Shown here: positions 1 through 7,892 of the stretch, piece by piece
Numbering within the stretch: the first letter of the stretch is position 1
Layout of the letters: every line of letters begins with the position of its first letter
Source: Streptomyces sp. NBC_00376
GTDB lineage: Bacteria; Actinomycetota; Actinomycetes; Streptomycetales; Streptomycetaceae
DNA: 64,000 nucleotides
Assembly: GCF_036077095.1 (NCBI RefSeq)
Contig: NZ_CP107960.1
Span: 1,860,001 to 1,924,000, forward strand
Direction of reading: 5' to 3'
Notes under the pieces: model-generated
The model's database searches: none
What the model saw: the letters and a program-made list of their open reading frames with translations, nothing else
Told to the model about the DNA's origin: nothing
Made by a program: the position numbers and the translations under genes

Positions 1-193
1 CGACGGCCTCGCCGGAGGTGCGGGCCGCGGGAACCCTGCTGCCCGCGTGACTCCGGTCGGGCCCTGCCGGGGGCGCGGGCTCCGGACCGCCGTGGGCCGC
101 CTGCCACTCGGCGAGCAGCCGGTCGTAGATGGGTGTGCCGTCCTGTGCGTGCCGCTCCCGGCCACGGGGGCGTTGACTGTCGTACTGGTCCAT
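1..193 (-). CDS. Conserved hypothetical protein, C-terminus cut by window edge
   Basis: The reverse strand opens at an ATG whose complement is at 191-193, preceded by AGGGG six bases upstream, and reads MDQYDSQRPRGRERHAQDG and on through TPIYDRLLAEWQ to the left edge without a stop (64 codons seen). This polar, proline- and arginine-rich start with a TPIYDxL stretch resembles short Streptomyces proteins of unknown function. No catalytic motif is visible and the C-terminus is missing. The function is unknown. Confidence 0.6.
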   Translation of the reverse strand, partial: MDQYDSQRPRGRERHAQDGTPIYDRLLAEWQAAHGGPEPAPPAGPDRSHAGSRVPAARTSGEAV

Positions 194-457
194 GTGTGGC
201 CCCTACCCGGTGCGGCGGGTGAGGGCTGCCAGTACTACGGCAACCGGCCCAGTCCACCGCCCCTTCGAGGGGCCACCGCTTCCCGGACGCACGAGTGGGG
301 CCGGCATATCCGGGCGGCCGGAGAACGGCTGCCGCGTGGATGTGACGGCCCCACAAGGTGTTTCAGCTACTGCGTGCAGGCGGGCTCGAAGCTGCCCGCG
401 GCACGCTCCCCTGCCGATCCGCAGAGTTCAGCGAGGAGCGCCCGGAGCGGTACGGCC

Positions 458-868
458 TCAGTTGTTGCCGGTGCCGTTGCCGGACAGGATCGGGATGTCG
501 TCCAGGATGTGCGAGAGGGCCTCGTCGCCCTTGGCCTGGGTGGAGTTCTCCGTGCACTGCTGGTTCTGCGGCGAGGCCAGGACGTTGATGTCCTGGACCG
601 AGACCGGGATGGCCCCGAGAACCGAACCGACGTTGGCCTTGGCCGGCAGCGCGATGCAGGGCTTGTTGAGCGAGCCCTGGATGAGCGCGAACTGCGGGCT
701 CATGTCGCCGTGGGTGGCGGAGTTGCCGTACGACTGAATGACGTCGTTGCCGTTGACCGACGTCGTGCCACCGTCGTTGCCGATGGCCATGGCCTGCGGG
801 GCGATCGCGGCGGAGACACCGACGATCGAAGCAGCGACTGCTGCCGAGGCCATAATCTTCTTGATCAT
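458..868 (-). CDS. Rodlin (aerial hypha surface layer protein)
   Basis: This 136-residue secreted protein is a rodlin, which helps organise chaplin fibrils into paired rodlets on aerial hyphae and spores. A Sec signal peptide (MIKKIMASAAVAASIVGVSA, cut near AMA) precedes the typical rodlin body: IGNDGGTTSVNGN, then QGSLNKPC, then PQNQQCTENSTQAKGDE, ending SHILDDIPILSGNG. The two cysteines of the family are present. The start has the ribosome site AGAAGGA. A closely similar rodlin lies at 2130-2531 with a short chaplin between them. Rodlin genes usually occur as pairs, and which of the two is rdlA cannot be settled here. Confidence 0.93.
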   Translation of the reverse strand: MIKKIMASAAVAASIVGVSAAIAPQAMAIGNDGGTTSVNGNDVIQSYGNSATHGDMSPQFALIQGSLNKPCIALPAKANVGSVLGAIPVSVQDINVLASPQNQQCTENSTQAKGDEALSHILDDIPILSGNGTGNN

Positions 869-950
869 TGAATAGTCCTTCTGGGGTTCTCTGTTGCCCG
901 CCTGTCCGGAGCGAACTGATCAACTCGCGACGACGGGGATAGTTGTGCCG

Positions 951-961
951 ATTCACTCGAA
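951..961 (-). promoter_or_regulatory. Upstream element shared by both rodlin genes
   Basis: Reading toward the rodlin, the sequence is TTCGAGTGAAT, about 83 bases before its start codon. The second rodlin carries TTCGGGTGAAT about 77 bases before its start (2608-2618). Conservation at matched distance suggests a promoter or activator site. No canonical -35/-10 pair is obvious. Confidence 0.35.
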
Positions 962-1053
962 CGGCGCTTTTACGGGCGGTTGTTCGCCGAATTCACCGCA
1001 TCGGAGGAATAAGAAAGGCCGAGGCCGGCCGGGAACCGCTGTGACGAGACTGG

Positions 1054-1344
1054 TCAGCCACCGACCGGCAGGCCGCCGATGAGCGGGGCCGCGCCCTTGG
1101 CCGCACCGGTCGCCTGGCCGGCCAGCTTGGTGACGGTGCCGTTCTTCTGCACCGATTCCGCGGCGCCGCCGACCGTGTCGACGATCGGGTCGACAGCCTG
1201 CGGGGCGCTCTCCACCACCTGGTTGACGCCTCCGTTGAGGCTGAAGTTGGGGGCCGTGGCGTTGGTGACGGCGAAGGCGGGAGCAGCCGTTCCGAGCGCA
1301 ACCACGGAACCGGCAACGAACGCAGCAGTCTTCGCGTACTTCAC
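1054..1344 (-). CDS. Small secreted protein of unknown function in the chaplin/rodlin cluster
   Basis: The GTG start at 1344 is chosen because GAAGGGAA lies just upstream and because the protein then begins MKYAKTAAFVAGSVVALG, a clean Sec signal peptide nearly identical in style to the neighbouring chaplin (MKYTKVAAIAAGTLMAMG). The mature part of about 70 residues has no cysteine and no chaplin domain. It is rich in Ala, Val, Gly and Thr (SLNGGVNQVVESAPQAVDPI, then TKLAGQATGAAKGAAPLIGG). I do not recognise the family. Its position and matching signal peptide suggest co-expression with the surface proteins. Confidence 0.75.
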   Translation of the reverse strand: MKYAKTAAFVAGSVVALGTAAPAFAVTNATAPNFSLNGGVNQVVESAPQAVDPIVDTVGGAAESVQKNGTVTKLAGQATGAAKGAAPLIGGLPVGG

Positions 1345-1518
1345 TTTCGGGTTCCCTTCTGCAGCGGCATCTGTTCGGTCGCGCACCCGCGCCGCACGTG
1401 CCTTCTTTAGCCGTGCCTTCTGCCGCTTTCACCCTGGGTAACGATGCGGTTGCGACACGGCAACTGGACGGAGTCGCTTTTCTGCGGGACCACCCGATCG
1501 AATGCCAGGGAGAATGCA

Positions 1519-1559
1519 GGAAGGCCCCGGACCGCATCGAATGCGTTCCGGGGCCTTCC
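1519..1559 (-). terminator. Intrinsic terminator hairpin after the short chaplin
   Basis: A near-perfect inverted repeat (GGAAGGCCCCGGA against TCCGGGGCCTTCC, with further pairing of CGCAT and ATGCG inside) starts about 33 bases after the chaplin stop codon. There is no U tract, as is usual in Streptomyces. Confidence 0.75.
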
Positions 1560-1591
1560 GGTCACGAGCGTTCGGCCCGTCCGACCAGAGA

Positions 1592-1825
1592 TCAGGCGTT
1601 GGCGCAGTTGTTGCCGAAGGCGGGGTTGAGCAGGCCGATCACGTCCACGGTGTTGCCGCACGCGTTGATCGGGACGTGGACCGGGATCTGGATGGAGTTA
1701 CCGGACAGCACGCCCGGGGAGAGGGCGGCGCCGCCCTCGGCGCCCGAGTCGGCGAAGGCGGGGGCGGCGGCACCCATCGCCATCAGGGTTCCGGCGGCGA
1801 TGGCGGCAACCTTGGTGTACTTCAC
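1592..1825 (-). CDS. Short chaplin
   Basis: This 77-residue secreted protein has one chaplin domain and belongs to the short class (ChpE-H type), which self-assembles into amyloid fibrils that lower surface tension for aerial growth. The GTG start at 1825 follows AAAGGGAAC and gives MKYTKVAAIAAGTLMAMGAA as signal peptide, cut after AFA. The domain reads GVLSGNSIQIPVHVPINACG, then NTVDVIGLLNPAFGNNCANA, with the paired cysteines that separate ChpF-H from ChpE. The longer upstream reading of the frame lacks a signal peptide at its N-terminus and is rejected. Confidence 0.93.
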   Translation of the reverse strand: MKYTKVAAIAAGTLMAMGAAAPAFADSGAEGGAALSPGVLSGNSIQIPVHVPINACGNTVDVIGLLNPAFGNNCANA

Positions 1826-2060
1826 TTTTGTTCCCTTTCTTCGACGGAGTCCGAAGCAGCAACGTCTTTCGTGCCGCACGAGCGCAATCGTGATCACTCG
1901 TAACTCCGCCGCTGTAATTCATAACGATTTAAGACCGCGAGAGAAACTCGTCAGCCAGAAGATTCTCGGAAAGTCGCCCGAATGACGCAATACCGATCTC
2001 CCAATATCACCGGCGAGAATATTCCGACAATCCGACGCACCCATTCCGGGGAATGGCAGC

Positions 2061-2109
2061 AACAGGCCCGGGCCGCGCGGAGGAGGAACGCCGGCGGCCC
2101 GGGCCTGTT
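2061..2109 (-). terminator. Intrinsic terminator hairpin after the second rodlin
   Basis: Perfect 16-base arms (AACAGGCCCGGGCCGC at 2061-2076 and its complement at 2094-2109) lie 21 bases beyond the rodlin stop codon. The rest of the 1826-2129 spacer should hold the short chaplin promoter; I recognise no consensus there. Confidence 0.8.
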
Positions 2110-2129
2110 ACGGCTGGGTCAGCTGCGGA

Positions 2130-2531
2130 TCAGCTGTTGCCGGCACCGTTGCCGGAGAGCACCGGGATGCCGTCCAGGATGTGCGAGAGCGGCTCGTCGC
2201 CCTTGGCCTGGGTGGAGTTCTCGGTGCACTGCTGGTTCTGCGGCGAGGCCAGGACGTTGACGTCCTGGACCGCGACCGGGACCAGGCCGACGAGCGAGCC
2301 GGCGTTGACCTTGGCCGGCAGGCCGACGCAGGGCTTGTTCAGGCTGCCCTGGACCAGGCCGAACTGCGGGCTGAGGTCACCGTGGGTCTCGGCGTTGCCG
2401 AACGACTGCGAGGCTCCGTTGCCGTTGACCGAGGTCGTACCGCCGTCGTCGCCGATGGCCATGGCCTGCGTCGCGCCCAGACCGAGGATGGAGGCGGCAA
2501 CGGCACCCGTAGCCAGAACCTTCTTGATCAC
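2130..2531 (-). CDS. Rodlin, second copy
   Basis: This 133-residue rodlin starts at GTG 2531, chosen for GAGAAGGG upstream and for the signal peptide MIKKVLATGAVAASILGLGA (cut near AMA). The mature protein carries the family blocks DDGGTTSVNGNG, QGSLNKPC, SSPQ-type NVLASPQNQQCTENSTQ and a SHILDGIPVLSGNGAGN end. It is very like the rodlin at 458-868, so the two are recent paralogues. It works outside the cell with chaplins in the rodlet layer. An in-frame start further upstream would add 26 residues with no signal-peptide character and is rejected. Confidence 0.93.
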   Translation of the reverse strand: MIKKVLATGAVAASILGLGATQAMAIGDDGGTTSVNGNGASQSFGNAETHGDLSPQFGLVQGSLNKPCVGLPAKVNAGSLVGLVPVAVQDVNVLASPQNQQCTENSTQAKGDEPLSHILDGIPVLSGNGAGNS

Positions 2532-2607
2532 GATTAACCCTTCTCGTACTGGATGCCCCGTGCCGGAGCCCCCTGCCCAACTCACCACCGGGCGTTTGGT
2601 TCTCTCC

Positions 2608-2618
2608 ATTCACCCGAA
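2608..2618 (-). promoter_or_regulatory. Second copy of the rodlin upstream element
   Basis: TTCGGGTGAAT reading toward the rodlin, 77 bases before its start; one base differs from the copy at 951-961. Candidate shared promoter or activator site. Confidence 0.35.
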
Positions 2619-3058
2619 TGCCCGGGAGTGCGCACAGCAGTACGAAATGGTGCTTCAGGGGCGCCCGGACGGAAGTGGTCCAACCTGGCGCATCGCGGCC
2701 CTCAACAGCTCTTTCCTGCTCTATCGTCCGAACTCCACCACGCGCCTGCCGGGCCCGATCCAGCCCGGGCATGTACTCCATTCGTGTGATCACAAAATTT
2801 CCACGAGCTGTCGAGTTTCCTCAACAATCCCTCCTCGTTATGAGTGACACATGCGTGCAGGTTCGGGCGCTTGATCGGCGGAAGCGCGGGGTCCTCACGT
2901 GAAGAACATGTCTTCATGGTCTCCGCGCTTGCCGTGACCCCGCTTGCCGAGACACGCACGGGCACCACCGGATTGGCCTCCCTGCGGCCTCCGCGCCGGC
3001 CTGATGAAGGAACTGCGAGCGTTGCGCTCGCACGGAATGTCCTAAGAAGGGGCAGTCA
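2619..3058. other. Divergent intergenic region between rodlin and long chaplin
   Basis: About 440 bases with no supportable gene. It must hold the long chaplin promoter. AAGGGG, ten bases before the ATG at 3059, is its ribosome site. The stretch near 2790-2850 is AT-richer than its surroundings, as promoters often are, but I cannot name a -10/-35 pair. Confidence 0.4.
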
Positions 3059-3898
3059 ATGCGAAAAGCCTTGAGTAAGAGCGTGCTGGTGATGGCGGCG
3101 GCGTCAGGGATCCTGACCGCCGCCGGTGGATACGCGTTCGCGGATGCCTCCGCCGACGGCGCGGCCGTCGCTTCGCCCGGCGTCGGCTCGGGCAACAACG
3201 TGCAGGTGCCGGTACATGTGCCGGTCAACGTGTGCGGCAACACGGTGAATGTGATCGGCCTGCTGAACCCCGCGTTCGGCAACAAGTGCGCGAACGCGGG
3301 CGGTTCCGGTGCCGGGGGCCAGGGCGCGAGCGCCGAGGGCGGCGCGGTCGGCTCCCCCGGGGTGCTGTCCGGCAACAACATCCAGGCTCCGGTGGACGTA
3401 CCGGTCAATGCCTGCGGCAACACCGTGGATGTCGTCGGTGCGCTGAACCCGGCTGCCGGGAACACCTGCGCGAACGTGAACGGGCCGGTGGTCGAACCAC
3501 CGGTGGTCGAACCGCCCGTGGTCGAACCACCGGTGGTCGAACCGCCCGTGGTCGAACCACCGGTAGTCGAACCGCCCGTGGTCGAACCGCCCGTGGTCAC
3601 GCCTCCGGTCACGCCCCCTGTCACGCCCCCGGTGGTCACACCCCCCGTGACGCCCCCGGTGGTCACGCCTCCCACGACGCCTCCCGTGGTCACGCCTCCC
3701 ACGACGCCTCCCGTGGTCACGCCCCCGGTTACGCCTCGCAGCGATGAACCGCGGACCGGTGTCGAGCCGAAGGGCCCCGTCGGCCAGCTGGCGCACACCG
3801 GTGCCGATGCCAACCTGGGCATGGCCGGCGGGGCCGCCGCGGCCATGGTGCTCGGTGGAACCCTGCTGGTCCGCCGTACCCGCGCCTCGAAGAGCTGA
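3059..3898 (+). CDS. Long chaplin with two chaplin domains and a sortase signal
   Basis: This 279-residue protein is a ChpA/B/C-type long chaplin, anchored to the wall by class E sortase and presenting chaplin domains on aerial hyphae. In order: a signal peptide (cut after AFA near residue 28), chaplin domain 1 (about 35-80, with VNVCGNTVNVIGLLNPAFG then NKCANA), a Gly-rich linker, chaplin domain 2 (about 97-140, VNACGNTVDVVGALNPAAG), a proline-rich stalk of seven VVEPP units followed by VVTPP/VTPP units (about 144-225), the sorting motif LAHTG, a hydrophobic segment and the tail RRTRASKS. The acidic half then neutral half of the stalk is distinctive. Confidence 0.95.
   Translation: MRKALSKSVLVMAAASGILTAAGGYAFADASADGAAVASPGVGSGNNVQVPVHVPVNVCGNTVNVIGLLNPAFGNKCANAGGSGAGGQGASAEGGAVGSPGVLSGNNIQAPVDVPVNACGNTVDVVGALNPAAGNTCANVNGPVVEPPVVEPPVVEPPVVEPPVVEPPVVEPPVVEPPVVTPPVTPPVTPPVVTPPVTPPVVTPPTTPPVVTPPTTPPVVTPPVTPRSDEPRTGVEPKGPVGQLAHTGADANLGMAGGAAAAMVLGGTLLVRRTRASKS
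3488..3735 (+). repeat. Coding tandem repeat (VVEPP then VVTPP stalk)
   Basis: Seven 15-base units of the type GTGGTCGAACCACCG, alternating CCACCG and CCGCCC at the 3' end, are followed by degenerate GTCACGCCTCCG-type units. They encode the long chaplin stalk. Copy number is likely to vary between strains by slippage. Confidence 0.85.
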
Positions 3899-3943
3899 CC
3901 TGCACCGTCGGTAGCCAGCCGTCGATCGGCTGGCAGAAGAGCC

Positions 3944-3983
3944 GCGGTCCGTCGCCGCAGCCGGGGCTGTGGCGGCGGACCGC
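3944..3983. terminator. Hairpin between convergent chaplin and lyase genes
   Basis: GCGGTCCGTCGCCGC pairs with GTGGCGGCGGACCGC with two imperfect pairs and a 10-base loop. It lies between the + strand chaplin and the - strand lyase and may serve both. Confidence 0.6.
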
Positions 3984-4005
3984 TCCCCTCCTGTTCCGGG
4001 CCGGC

Positions 4006-4941
4006 TCAGACCCCGCTGAGCCCCGCCCGGTCCAGGCAGGCCGCGATCTCGGCGGTCTCGGCCGCGTCCAGGCGGCGCATCGGCGCGCTCATCGCGTTCG
4101 TCCCGATGATCCCGCGCAGCATGAGTGCCGTCTTGAAGGCGCCGAGGCCCGCGGCGGTGGCGGACGCCGTGCCGGGACGGGCCGCGCGGACGATGTCGAA
4201 GAGCGCGACCAGGCGGTCCTGTTCGGCCCTGGCCGCGGCCCAGTCGCCCCGTACCGCAGCCTCGTGCAGACGTACGTAGCCGTGCGGGTCCACATTGCCG
4301 AGCCCGGGGACCGAGCCGTCCGCGCCCGCCAGCATCATCGCGTCGACCACCAGTTCATGCCCGGTGAGCACGGAGAACTCCGGGAGTTCACGGGCTCCGA
4401 TGGCCAGGCGGCGGAACGAGCCGTCGTCGCCGCTGGAGTCCTTGACCCCGGCGAGCACGCCGTCCGCGGCAAGCGGCAGCAGCAGCTCCGGGTCGAGCTT
4501 GCTGTGTACGCAGACCGGTACGTCGTACGCCAGGACCGGCAGGTCCAGAGCGGCGGCGATGTCGCGGAAGTGGCGGTCGATCTCGGTGGGGTGCGTGCGC
4601 GTGTAGAAGGGGGCGGTGACGACGACGGCGTCGGCGCCGAGCCCCTCGGCGGCGCGGGCCCGCTCGACCGCCCGGTCGGTGGTGGTCTCGATCGCTCCGA
4701 CGAGTACCGGGACCTGGCCGGCGCAGGCGGACGTGATGACCTTGATGACCTCGTCCTGCCGGCCGGGCGTCAGGTAGGCGGTCTCGCCGGAGCTGCCGAG
4801 GGCGAACAGGCCGCTGACGCCGCCGTCGAGCAGATGCCCCACGACCCGCTCCAGGGAGGGGCGGTCGATCTCGCCGTCCTCGGTGAGAGGGGTGACGACG
4901 GGCGGGATCACGCCGGTCCAGCGGGGGTTCCGGGCGGTCAT
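4006..4941 (-). CDS. nanA: N-acetylneuraminate lyase-like aldolase (DapA/NanA superfamily)
   Basis: This 311-residue class I aldolase of the dihydrodipicolinate synthase/N-acetylneuraminate lyase family probably splits Neu5Ac into pyruvate and N-acetylmannosamine in the cytoplasm. Seen: the carboxylate-binding motif GSSGE (about 49-53), the active-site tyrosine in AYDVP (about 139) and the Schiff-base lysine in GVKDSSGD (about 167). The ATG at 4941 overlaps the stop of the upstream transporter ATPase by four bases (ATGA), so import and cleavage are translationally coupled. A close paralogue lies at 20529-21488 beside nanK, nanE and nanT. The family also includes KDG aldolases and DapA, so the sialate assignment rests on context. 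Confidence 0.75.
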   Translation of the reverse strand: MTARNPRWTGVIPPVVTPLTEDGEIDRPSLERVVGHLLDGGVSGLFALGSSGETAYLTPGRQDEVIKVITSACAGQVPVLVGAIETTTDRAVERARAAEGLGADAVVVTAPFYTRTHPTEIDRHFRDIAAALDLPVLAYDVPVCVHSKLDPELLLPLAADGVLAGVKDSSGDDGSFRRLAIGARELPEFSVLTGHELVVDAMMLAGADGSVPGLGNVDPHGYVRLHEAAVRGDWAAARAEQDRLVALFDIVRAARPGTASATAAGLGAFKTALMLRGIIGTNAMSAPMRRLDAAETAEIAACLDRAGLSGV

Positions 4942-5927
4942 ACGGTGCTCCTTGCGGATGGTACGGAGGACGTGGGGATCTGGGGGTGGACGCAGTGCCA
5001 GCGGTGTCCGTCCCGGCCGGCGGCCGCGGCGGGAAAGACCGTGGCGCAGGCGTCGTCGGCCTTCCAGCAGCGGGTTCGGAACGGGCAGCCGGACGGCGGG
5101 TTGGTGGCCGAGGGGACGGGGCCGGTGAGCACGATGCGCTCGGTGGTCTCCAGCAGGCTCGGGGTCGCGGAGAGCAGTGCCTCGGTATAGGGGTGCGCGG
5201 GCGCGCCCGCCACATCGGCCGCCCGTCCCTCCTCGACGATCCGGCCGAGGTAGAGAACGGCGAGACGGTCGGCGAGGTATCGCACCGTCTGGATGTCGTG
5301 CGAGATGAACACCATGCCGAGCCCCAGGCGTTCGCGCAGGTCGACCAGGAGGTTGAGGACCTGGGCGCGGACGGAGACGTCGAGTGCGGAGGTCGGTTCG
5401 TCGGCGACGATCAGTTCCGGTTCGAGGGCCAGGGCGCGGGCGATGGCGACGCGCTGGCGCTGGCCGCCGGAGAGCTGTCCGGGGAGCGCGGCGAGGGTGT
5501 GGCCGGGCAGGCCGACCAGGTCGAGGAGTTCCTCGACGCGTGCCTCGCGTGCCTCGCGGGTGCCCCGCTTGTGCACGTCGAGCGGGTCGCGGAGGATCTG
5601 ACGGACCGTGAGTCGGGGGTTGAGGGCGGTGGACGGGTCCTGGAAGACGACGCCGACGGCGGAGCCGAAGTCGTCGCGGCGCTGCGCCGCGGACATCTCC
5701 CACAGGTCGCGGCCGTGGAAGGTGACCTGGCCCTCGGTGGGCTTCTGCAGTCCGGTCAGTACCCGGGCCAGGGTGGACTTGCCGCAGCCGGACTCGCCGA
5801 CCAGGCCGACGATCTCGCCGCGCTCGACCTCCAGGGTCGCGTCGGTGAGGGCGTGCACGGCGTCCCGGCGGAAGAGTCCGCCGCTGCGTGCCTTGTGGCG
5901 TACGTGGACGCCGTCGATCCTGATCAC
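4938..5927 (-). CDS. Dipeptide-family ABC transporter ATPase (SatD-like)
   Basis: This 329-residue ATPase of the peptide/nickel class energises the importer encoded upstream. Visible: Walker A GLVGESGCGKST near residue 45, Q-loop FQDPSTALNPR, signature LSGGQRQR, Walker B LIVADEPTSALDV, the SHD switch, and the C-terminal oligopeptide/dipeptide extension with a cysteine cluster (CPFRTRCWKADDAC) typical of OppF/DppF proteins. The GTG start at 5927 overlaps the previous stop (GTGA). It ends in ATGA overlap with the lyase gene. It is the second NBD of the transporter; the first is fused to a permease. Confidence 0.88.
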   Translation of the reverse strand: MIRIDGVHVRHKARSGGLFRRDAVHALTDATLEVERGEIVGLVGESGCGKSTLARVLTGLQKPTEGQVTFHGRDLWEMSAAQRRDDFGSAVGVVFQDPSTALNPRLTVRQILRDPLDVHKRGTREAREARVEELLDLVGLPGHTLAALPGQLSGGQRQRVAIARALALEPELIVADEPTSALDVSVRAQVLNLLVDLRERLGLGMVFISHDIQTVRYLADRLAVLYLGRIVEEGRAADVAGAPAHPYTEALLSATPSLLETTERIVLTGPVPSATNPPSGCPFRTRCWKADDACATVFPAAAAGRDGHRWHCVHPQIPTSSVPSARSTV

Positions 5928-7891
5928 AGGGCGCTCCCTTCCAGCTGGGCGGCCTTCGCGGGGTGGTGGCAGGCGAAGCCGTGGTCGTTCGCGGCGTCGC
6001 GTGCGGTGAGTTCGGGTGCGGTGGTGCGGCACAGGTCGGTGGCGGCGTCGCAGCGCGAGGCGAAGCGGCAGCCGGTGCCGAAACCCTGGGGGGCGGGGAC
6101 GATGCCGCGGATCTGGTGCAGCCGGTCGGCGCCGGCCTCCAGGGAGACGACCGAACCGAGCAGCCCGCGGCTGTAGTGATGGGTGGGGCCGGTGAGTACG
6201 GAGCGGGTGGCGCCGATCTCGGCGAGGCGGCCCGCGTACATCACGGCGACGCGGTGCGAGAGGTCGCCGACGAGGGCGAGGTCGTGCGAGACGAGGACCA
6301 TGGCGAAGCCGAGTTCGTCGCGCAGTTTCACGAGGAGTTCGACGACCTGGGCCTGGACGGTGACGTCGAGGGCGGTGGTCGGTTCGTCGGCGATGAGCAG
6401 GCGGGGGTCGCGGGAGAGCGCCATGGCGATCAGGACGCGCTGGCGCTGGCCGCCGGAGAGCTCGTGGGGGTAGCTGCGCAGGGTGCGTTGGGGTGCGAGA
6501 CCGACGAGTTCGAGGAGCTCGGCCGGGGTCTTCGTACCGCCGCGCGAGGTGAGCTGCTTCAGCTGGGTGCCGACGAGGACGGACGGGTTGAGGGAGGAGA
6601 GCGCGTCCTGGTAGACCATCGCGATCTCCGGGCCCATCAGGGCACGGCGTTCCTTCGGCGACAGGTCCAGCAGGTTCCGGCCGCGGTAGAGGATCTCGCC
6701 GCGGACCTCGGCGTTGCGGGCGAGCAGGCCCATGACGGCGAGGCTGGTGATGGACTTTCCGCAGCCGGACTCGCCGACCAGACCGAGCGTCTCGCCCTCG
6801 TGGACGGTGAAGTCCAGCGAGTCGACGACGGGAATCTGCCCGTAACGGTCGGGGAAACGGATCGAAAGGTCCCGTACGACGAGCAGTTCGGCGGCGTCGT
6901 CCCGTACCGGGGTGATGGTCGGCTCGGTGGCGTTGACGCGGTCGGCGAGCCTGGTGAGGGCTGCGTCGACGTCCACGGTGGAGGCGGCCTCGACCGGGTC
7001 GGGTGCGGTGGCCGTGGTGGGGTCGGGGACGGCCTTGGCGCTCTTGGGAGCGGCGGAGGCGTCGGTGAGGCCCTCGGAGAGGATGTTGAGGGCGAGGACG
7101 GTGACGAGCAGGGCGAGGCCGGGGAAGAAGGTGGCCCACCAGCCGCCGGCGAGGAGGATCTGCCGGCCGTAGGCGAGGACGCTGCCCCAGCTGGGGTCGG
7201 GGTCCTGCACGCCGGCGCCGATGAAGGAGAGGCTGGCCTCGAAGATGATCGCCTCGGCGACCATGACGGTGGCGAACACCATGACCGGGGCCATGCAGTT
7301 GACGGCGACGTGGCGGAGCACGATGTAGCCGCGCCGGGCTCCGATGACCTTCTCGGCGGCTACGTAGTCCTCGCCGTACTGGGAAAGCACGTTGGCGCGG
7401 ACCACTCGGGCCAGCGACGGTGTGTAGACGAAGGCGATGGTGAAGATGATCACCGGGACGCTGGTGCCGAAGACCGCGACGAGGACTGCGGCCAGCGCGA
7501 TCGGCGGGAACGACATCACGACGTCGAGGGTCCGCATCACGGACTCGTCGCCGAGCTTGCGGGAGGTGGCGGCGACCGAGCCGAGCAGCGCACCGGCGAT
7601 CAGCGCCACGGCGGTCGCGCCGAGGCCGATGACCAGCGAGTAGCGGGAGCCGTGCACGACCCGGGCGAAGACGTCGCGGCCGGCCCGGTCGGTGCCGAAC
7701 CAGTGGGCGCCGCCGGGCGCCTGCACCGGGGTGCCGGTGGTCAGCGGGTCCTGGGTGAACAGCGGGGCGAATACGGCGCCGAGTACGACGACGATCAGCA
7801 CGCCGAGGGCGATGCGGGAGGTCACCGGGAGGGAGCGGAACGCGATGCCCGGTCGGGACAGTTTGTTGGCCAGACGGCCGGTGGCGAACAT
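5924..7891 (-). CDS. Fused ABC permease-ATPase (SatC-like, dipeptide family)
   Basis: A 655-residue single chain joins two parts normally made separately. Residues about 1-275 are a DppC-type permease (FGTDRAGRDVFARVVHGSR, EAA-type loop EKVIGARRGYIVLRHV, about six membrane segments). About 276-334 is a linker rich in Ala, Asp, Pro and Thr. About 335-655 is a DppD-type ATPase (GESGCGKS near 373-380, LSGGQRQR, LLIADEPTTALDV, SHD, cysteine-containing C-terminal extension). The same arrangement is, from memory, that of SatC in the Haemophilus ducreyi sialic acid transporter and of actinobacterial sialate importers. Peptide transporters with this fusion also exist in Streptomyces, so substrate is inferred from the coupled lyase. 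Confidence 0.88.
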   Translation of the reverse strand: MFATGRLANKLSRPGIAFRSLPVTSRIALGVLIVVVLGAVFAPLFTQDPLTTGTPVQAPGGAHWFGTDRAGRDVFARVVHGSRYSLVIGLGATAVALIAGALLGSVAATSRKLGDESVMRTLDVVMSFPPIALAAVLVAVFGTSVPVIIFTIAFVYTPSLARVVRANVLSQYGEDYVAAEKVIGARRGYIVLRHVAVNCMAPVMVFATVMVAEAIIFEASLSFIGAGVQDPDPSWGSVLAYGRQILLAGGWWATFFPGLALLVTVLALNILSEGLTDASAAPKSAKAVPDPTTATAPDPVEAASTVDVDAALTRLADRVNATEPTITPVRDDAAELLVVRDLSIRFPDRYGQIPVVDSLDFTVHEGETLGLVGESGCGKSITSLAVMGLLARNAEVRGEILYRGRNLLDLSPKERRALMGPEIAMVYQDALSSLNPSVLVGTQLKQLTSRGGTKTPAELLELVGLAPQRTLRSYPHELSGGQRQRVLIAMALSRDPRLLIADEPTTALDVTVQAQVVELLVKLRDELGFAMVLVSHDLALVGDLSHRVAVMYAGRLAEIGATRSVLTGPTHHYSRGLLGSVVSLEAGADRLHQIRGIVPAPQGFGTGCRFASRCDAATDLCRTTAPELTARDAANDHGFACHHPAKAAQLEGSAL

Positions 7892-7892
7892 G

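Noticed and set aside
47..871. Open + strand frame over the rodlin region
   Set aside because: It is antisense to a rodlin with a clear signal peptide and ribosome site.
3488..3735. Short direct repeats resembling a CRISPR array
   Set aside because: The units are in frame, code for a proline stalk, have no unique spacers and no cas genes are near.
4006..4941. Dihydrodipicolinate synthase (lysine pathway)
   Set aside because: The fold is shared, but coupling to a sialate-type importer and similarity to the lyase beside nanK and nanE make a lysine role unlikely.
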